Of a DNA stretch of 64,000 nt, positions 57,941 through 64,000 are shown piece after piece. The translations under genes were made by a program, and so were the position numbers. The DNA is from Roridomyces roridus (taxonomy: Eukaryota > Basidiomycota > Agaricomycetes > Agaricales > Mycenaceae). Where the stretch lies: contig JARKIF010000008.1 in assembly GCA_029378245.1 (NCBI GenBank), positions 62,001 through 126,000 of the forward strand, in the 5' to 3' direction. Positions within the stretch are counted from its first letter, which is position 1. Every line of letters starts with the position of its first letter. Under the pieces are notes generated by a model. The model worked only from the letters and a program-made list of their open reading frames with translations. It had not been told where the DNA came from and made no database searches.

Positions 57941-59033
57941 ATGCCCTCTATCTTCAAGGTCCTCGCCCTCGTCGCTTTGACCATCTCTGGCGTGCTCGCC
58001 TCGCCTCAACCTACACGCGTCGTTGCTGCTCGCTCCGACTGTAGCAACTCTGGTTCCGAAATCTGCCACGATGGCCACGCGTACCCGCCATCTCCGCCCA
58101 CGCATCATGTGCCCGGTCATCTCACCAACGCTCAGCGACTGGCGCGTCATCTGCCGTTAAAGCCGCCTACTCGGCGATGTACGTCTTACGCGTTCTCGCC
58201 CAGTCTGAATATGCGACTAATCAACTTTGTAGCATCTGCTCGTCGTGCTGTCGCGTCTTCCACCCCCGCTGCACCTGCTGCCAACCGTGCATACATTCAA
58301 GTTGTGTCTGTCGACGCGAATGGGAATGCAGACCAGACCGCCACGCCGTTGGGTTACGTTTCTCGGAGGACGAGCCATGCGCAGTACAATGTTGGGACGG
58401 CTCTCGAGGACGCGCTTTACGTGGAACCCAGCGGGCACAATTTGATCACTCTCAACTCGGACATTCCTTCTCCTGCGTTCCTTGGGCTCGTGCAGGGTCG
58501 TGACGATACGTCGGCTACTCTCGCTGAGAATAGTTTCAACTATTTGTACCTGGCTCTCACTGAGCAGAGTGAGTTTCTCGAACTTGCAGCATACTTTGAT
58601 GCTTGACGACTCTTTCCAGCGGCGCCGAATGCGACCCCTCAAAGCGTTGGTAGCTCTTACACCGCGGCATATGGTGGCTCCAACCAGGCAGAGAGTGCTG
58701 TGGTAAGTTGATGAGCTCATGTTCTGCGCAATATCTGAATATTGTTCCAGTGGACCGTCGACCCAAAGAGCCGTGTGCTGACTGCGCAGTGGACAAACCC
58801 TGATGGGTGTACGTCTCCCTCTATGCTGATTATCTTTTCCTAATAATTTTCCAGCCAACGGGCCGACAAAGTGCTTCTCTCAGGGTTCAGCGATCTACTG
58901 CTCTGGCGATCCAGACGCTTTCAACGCCAAGTACGGCGCCGCCATTCAGCGCATTGTAATGTTGTCTGCATTCCTTTACTTTTCCCTCTTATCCTAATAT
59001 TTTTTGCAGGCGTTTGTGTACGTTTCTGCCTGA
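57941..59033 (+). CDS. Small secreted protein of unknown function
   Basis: The start MPSIFKVLALVALTISGVLA is a clear signal peptide. A His/Pro-rich pro-like segment follows (HDGHAYPPSPPTHHVPGHL). After an intron the body reads ANRAYIQVVSVDANGNADQT, ATPLGYVSRRTSHAQYNVG, SGHNLITLNSDIPSPAFLG and NYLYLALTEQ. Small 3' exons give SSYTAAYGGSNQAESAV, WTVDPKSRVLTAQWTNPDG and a segment with two Cys (PTKCFSQGSAIYCSGD), ending AFVYVSA at 59031-59033. I do not recognise a domain. Predicted extracellular; the Cys pair may form a disulfide. Introns are short GT-AG. Role unknown; a cell-surface or effector-like part is only a guess. Confidence 0.7.
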
Positions 59034-59219
59034 GGCTAGAATATTTTATCTTATTATGTCATGTATTGTCTCCCGTGGGAATGCCCTAAAGGGGATCTTC
59101 AACTCTCTTTACACCTCCGAGGACCTCTGCCTCTCTCTTTCACGCCGTCAATTGACGCGCGCGGCCGACGCGCCAATCCGACCCTAGTCACTATCAGCCC
59201 GTAAATCCTTGGTGGCACG

Positions 59220-62200
59220 ATGGAAACGGACAGCAAGCCATCCCCAGACTCGTTGGTCGAGGAACGGGTCGCACAGCTAGAGTATGCCATCCAGCTTCAT
59301 GCACCGACGGAATGAGCTCAAATTCTATATTCAAGGCTCATTTCTCAGCGGCGAAATGCCCTTCTTCGTCAGATGTTTCATATGGTCCAAAGACGACAAC
59401 ATGTCGGCACTGTGATCAAATTGGAGGATGAGACTGACGACGAGGTGGTGGCCTTTTTGGACAAGTTCGATTTGGGCAAAAAGTGCGTCATAGAAACCAT
59501 GCTACCTAGCTTCGCGCATTGACTATATTGCAGCCCGGACACGGGCAGCATTCACAATCTTGTTCAGAATGAATTGTTCGCCCGAGCCGTCTCCGGAACC
59601 CGTCGAGTCGTCCGCGACTCCTTCACCCAGTCCTCTACAGAGCGAGCCGCCCCAAGAGACCACTCCGGTTTGGGAGCAAACAACATCTTCTTTTCCCGTG
59701 TCTCGCGCCAACTCGATTCCCGTTCAACATCCACAGCCGGAATCAGACGACGAGCTCGACCTCATTGGCACCCCTTCCGTGTCTATCAAATCCGCACCTC
59801 CCCAGTCTCGCGCTCCCTCTTCTCGCGCTCCTTCAGAGGCGGTACATATTGTAGACACCCCCACCCCCGCCCCTGCCCCGGAAACAGCTGCTGCCACTCC
59901 CGCCGCGTCGGAAATCGTTATAGTGGTCGACGTCGACGAATCTGTCGATGGGGGCGAAATTATAGTCGAGGACGGGGATACCACGGATGAGGACGACCTC
60001 ACTCATATCATTCAACCGCCTTCTGATTCAGCCGTGTCGGAAGTCCCCGTGGACGCTTTACCGGAAGAGGCACCCGCTATCCAATTACCGGTGGATGAAG
60101 CCTCGAAGGAACTTGTCCAACACGTGGAGGCTGCCGTGGAGGAAGCGACCAAGGCTGATGATGTGCCCTCTCCCGAAGTGCAAGTGCCACCTGCTGCCGA
60201 GTCCATCGAAATGGCTGTTGATGAAGATCTCTTCTCCGTCCACGATGAATTGAGTCCTCCTCCCGGTGAACCTCCTGCGCCTGCTGTACCCTCGCCCGCT
60301 GCCGTTTCTACGGATAATCAGCCCGACAGCCCGAAGCCTGCGCCGCCCGAGAATGTGGACATGGAGATTATCCCTGTGCAAGATGAAGAGCCACAGGCTG
60401 AGCCGGAGACAGTCATGGGCGAGACAGACCACGACGGAGAATCCATGATAATAGACGATGACGACGACGAGGACGAGGGCCAAGTGGAGACGCAAGTCGT
60501 CGAATCCATACGTTATTTGACGAAAGAATCCACTCCTCAACCCATAGTCGCAGCGACCCCTCCTGCACCAGTTCTTATCCGAGAACCTTTATCCACCATC
60601 ACTCTCCCCACCTTTGATTTTTCAAGCCTGTCACATCCGTCTGTGGAGGCTGCATCGGCACCGCCAGCTACCGCCCCCCCGTTTCGTGCCTATCACCAAG
60701 AATATACTTTGCCGCCGCTCAAGTCGATGCCGGCTGATTTCAGCCGCAAGACTAAACCGGCGAAGCAACAACGAAAACACAAGGAGCGCGAGAAGAATGG
60801 ATTAGGTGATAAAACCAGGGATGATTGGGCGCCGTTGGGTATCAGCCGTTGGGGAGCTACCCTCCGTGCGAATCCGGTGCCATGTCAAGGTCTCCCGTGC
60901 GCCCAAATGTTTGAGCAGTCGGGAATGGAGCGTTGCCATGACTGAGCTGAGGCTCTTGCGCGCACTTGAACAGGTCGAGTCCGTTGAAAGACGCTGGTCG
61001 GTGGAGTTTCCGACAGCCGAAGAAGCAGCGAGGAATCGGCGGTCTCATGAAAACTCATTGGGATTATCTTATGGACGAGATGGTGAGTGTTCTTTTGGTG
61101 CATTAAATCTACAGCTTAATTTCGTCAGAAATGGATGCGGGTCGATTTTCGTGAGGAACGCAAGTGGAAGCTGGCGCTTGCGTATAATCTGTCGACTGCT
61201 GTTCTCGAATGGCACTGTTTCAGCAGCCATGCGGAGCGGGTGGCAAAAGGCATTTGTGTGAGATGGAAACGTCCAAGGACGGATAACGTTCAATCGGAGC
61301 CGATCCCTGACCAACTTGCGTTTGAGCAATCCATGGATGTCGATGAGGGGAACGGCGAGGTGGAAGCACCAGCTCCTCGGGGATCCACGCGTCTTCCTTC
61401 ATTGTTGGGAGTGGATTACGGGTCGGACGACGACGACGACGACGAACGAGACAAGCAGAGCGTAGTGGATGCTCTTGAGCCTTCCTCCCTGCTGGACGAC
61501 TGCTCTTGACGCTGCAGAGAAGGCGCCGACCAGTGTTCTCGCGGATTCGGGGTTCAACAACATCCTGTTTGAGCCGGAGGAGCCACCAGAGGACTCGATC
61601 AAAATGGATGTGGATGACCAGAGGCCTGTGGACGCCATCAAGACAGACGATCAGGAGAGCAAACCTTCAGGTTTGAAGGATTCTTCAAACGATCCTGTCC
61701 TCTCGCAAGTCGACTCGAATTCTGGCGACGGCCTCGGTGATACCATCCCGCCTCCCAAGCCGTCCATGAAGGCCAACATCTACGGACCGCTCCGCGAGCA
61801 CCTGGCGTATTCGGGACCTGATAAACTGTTCGTCGACTTGCACGACCTGGACCAAGTCGTCATGAACTCGTCGGCCGATGAACTCAGTGCCGATCCGGCT
61901 TTCCCGCCAGCGGATCTTTCCGAGATATTCCCAGACCTACCCCCGTTAGGCATGCTCGATGTTGCGCCGCCACCGCCCGTCAACGCGCCCGAAGGAAAGG
62001 TCAAGAAGTCGGAGAAGAGAGACCGGGACGATCCAAACAAGCGGACGGAGGATACAATGTATACTAAATTGTTCCCCGTTGGCAGGTTCATGCACACGAA
62101 GCCGACGCTCATTGGGCCGTTGCAACCGGCCAAGCGCTGGAAGAACGGAAAGTGGTTGAACGCCGACGACTGTCCCGCCTCGGATACGGAGATGGCGCTG

Positions 62201-63827
62201 AGCAAACCGGATGATAGCGCGAGTGGTGTGTATTGTTATTTTCACTTGTTTGGTTTTTGACCTTGTTTGCGTCAGACCTCTTCAATGCCAAGTTCGCTGC
62301 TGCTGCAGCGATGGCAAGGGCATCGGAACAACAGAAGGAGAGGGAGGCAAAGGAGAAGGAGACCCCGCGGCGTGTCAATCACATCTGGACTACTATGGAC
62401 GACAATCTGCTCAAAACTCTTGCCGACAAGTACCCCAACAATTGGCCGCTCATCGCCGAGTGCTATAATTCCGCGCGACTGACCATCTCGACGGACAGGC
62501 GGTTACCACGGGAGTGCCAGGAAAGATGGAAAGAAAAATGGGCCCCGGAGCTTGCTGCACGACCTGGCAAGTCGCAGGAGGTGGCGACGCCTGTAGAGGA
62601 GATTGTTCCCGCCCTGTCGATGACGCCAACACCCCCACCTCCGACTCCAAGTATGACCACCCGGGGCATCAAGCGTTTGGCTAGTGTCAGTGTATCAGGT
62701 CCGCCACCGGCTGTGTCGGGAAGCGATGCGAAAAAGCGGCGGAGGCATCAATACGTACAGGATACGATGCGCAAGGCGGCGAAAAAACGGACAGAGCAAG
62801 CGCAAAAAATGCTTGGTATGTGATGATGACTTTCTTTTCCATCCAGGTGGATTGACTTGTATATAGCGAGTCAGCGAAAGGCCCCTGCGGTGCACGAGAC
62901 GCATGCGCAGTATAGCCGGCTGCCCAAATACTCGCCGGCTGAATTGAGTCGAATGAAAGCCGAAAAGGATGGGCAGGATAATTTGGCTGCTGTGAACAAT
63001 AGACGTCGACATGAAGAGATGACGCGGGCGGCTCAGCAGCAGCGTTTACCTCCTGGAGCACCACCGCCTGTTGCCGGTCAGCCGCAAACGGCGCAGGCTG
63101 CTCTTCAAAACCAGGTTCAAGCGGCTCAGCAGGCGCAAGGCGCGCAAGGCGCTCAGGTTGCTTCTGCTCAGCAACCGGTTTCTCAAGCCCAACCAGTGGC
63201 TCAGGGTCAAGCACCGGTGAGTTTTCTCGCTTCTTTTGTTCCCTAGGGGCTCAACATCATTTCAGACGGCAGCCCAACTGCAGCAGTTGCAGCAAGCACG
63301 CTTGGCGGCGGCGGCGGCGGGGTCGCCACGAAATCAGGTCAACATTTCTCAGCAGCAGCAGCAACAACAGCGGATTGCTTCACCGATGGCGGGACAACAA
63401 CAACGCGGGCTCACGTCGCAACAGCAGCTTCTTGCGCAGCAGGCACGAATGCAGCATCAAGCAGCGCAAGCGTTGGCGCATCAACAGGCGCTTGCCATCC
63501 AGGCACAAACAGGGGGTGCTGGGGTGAACGGGAATGCAAACGTTGGAGTGCGAGCAGGGACTTCTTCTCCCCGACCGCCAGCCACGTCTACTACGGTGCC
63601 TGGCAATGCGCTCCCGCGGCAGTCCATGTATAATATTCCTGGTTTGCTGCAGAATTATACACCGGAGCAGTTGCAGCTTGTGGTGCGTGCTGACTTTGTA
63701 TTTGATCGGGGCTTTGCTTATGAATTTGCAGCTGCAACAAGCTCAGATGGCGCAACAAGCTCAGTTGGCTCAGCAAGCTCAGCTTCAGTTGCAACATCAG
63801 CAGCAGCAGCAACAGCAGGGTGGTTAG
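59220..63827 (+). CDS. EAF1: NuA4 histone acetyltransferase scaffold EAF1/VID21 (HSA and SANT)
   Basis: EAF1 is the platform subunit of NuA4. The start METDSKPSPDSLVEERVAQL is at 59220; an intron joins it to ELISQRRNALLRQMFHMVQR. A long acidic Pro/Glu-rich region follows (about 59.58-60.7 kb). The HSA domain reads QPKKQRGIGGLMKTHWDYLM, then KWMRVDFREERKWKLALAYN and LSTAVLEWH; it should bind actin and Arp4. The SANT/Myb domain reads PRRVNHIWTTMDDNLLKTLA with RLPRECQERWKEKW. The C-terminus is extremely Gln-rich and ends at 63825-63827. Several one-base slips are seen: near 59573, at 60880-60881, 60981-60982 and near 61497. Each is cured by one base fewer, after which the domains lie in one frame. 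Confidence 0.82.
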
Positions 63828-64000
63828 ATAGATATTGTTGTACTTCATCATCATTTTGTATACAAACAAGGGCAACTGTAACTCATGTCCGCACCATCGC
63901 AAGCAGTCAAGCGCATCATCTCGTTTGCGCTATGTACGCTGATAAAGAATGCAGAATAACAACTGGAAGGAGCGCGAGCGTGGCGCAGAGGCTGCTTATG
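63828..64000. other. 3' flank of EAF1 at window end
   Basis: No gene is supported. The last 30 bases contain TGGCGCAGAGG, which fits an A-box consensus, but the window ends before a tRNA could be judged. Confidence 0.35.

Noticed and set aside
63965..64000. Possible 5' end of a tRNA (TGGCGCAGAGG fits an A box)
   Set aside because: The visible D arm does not pair and the window ends before the anticodon and T arms, so it cannot be judged.

Overview
This window is nuclear DNA of a filamentous basidiomycete, most likely an Agaricomycete. Genes are dense and cut by many short introns (mostly about 45-60 nt). The gene set is a fungal housekeeping set (VPS1, TBP, MOT1, EAF1/VID21, SOG2, twinfilin, SMI1/KNR4, COA6, mL59) mixed with families typical of mushroom-forming fungi: a Plavaka (CACTA-like) transposase, a DUF6532-type protein, an F-box/LRR protein and a cupredoxin surface protein. 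A more precise placement (for example Ceratobasidiaceae) would be a guess.

Layout. 0-5 kb: the 3' end of VPS1, the TATA-binding protein gene, and a first Old Yellow Enzyme (OYE) gene. 5-13 kb: a DUF6532 gene divergent from a complete Plavaka transposase, followed by about 2 kb of non-coding sequence with a decayed tRNA-like element, a tandem array of exon/intron-like units and a minisatellite. 13-21 kb: a two-domain cupredoxin protein, an F-box protein, a secreted histidine acid phosphatase and a second OYE gene. 21-29 kb: a GIY-YIG (DUF1766/T5orf172) protein, mitochondrial ribosomal protein mL59, a two-HKD phospholipase D-like protein, a flavin monooxygenase, and a 759-bp MITE with inverted repeats and a 9-bp target duplication. 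29-41 kb: SOG2 (RAM network), a JmjC protein, MOT1 and an unrecognised 252-residue protein. 41-64 kb: COA6, a MYND-finger protein, a TBC Rab-GAP, succinyl-CoA:3-ketoacid CoA-transferase, a FYVE rabenosyn/PEP7, twinfilin, SMI1/KNR4, an MSC7-type aldehyde dehydrogenase, a small secreted protein and EAF1/VID21.

Gene order is eukaryotic and not operonic. TBP and its ATP-dependent remover MOT1 both lie here, about 32 kb apart. JmjC/MOT1 and COA6/MYND are divergent pairs whose start codons are only about 119 and 118 bp apart. Several pairs are tail to tail.

Most genes up to 41 kb can be reconstructed by conceptual splicing without frame breaks. From 41.8 kb onward many conserved genes show one-base slips, mostly at doubled or tripled bases. 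These look more like sequence errors than biology and should be known before the models are used. I did not find a convincing new multi-gene system. The most distinctive items are the MITE, the intact transposase, a 5-nt microexon in the aldehyde dehydrogenase, a 10-nt microexon shared by the OYE paralogs, GC-AG introns in MOT1 and SOG2, and a His-Asn to His-Ser change in one OYE.
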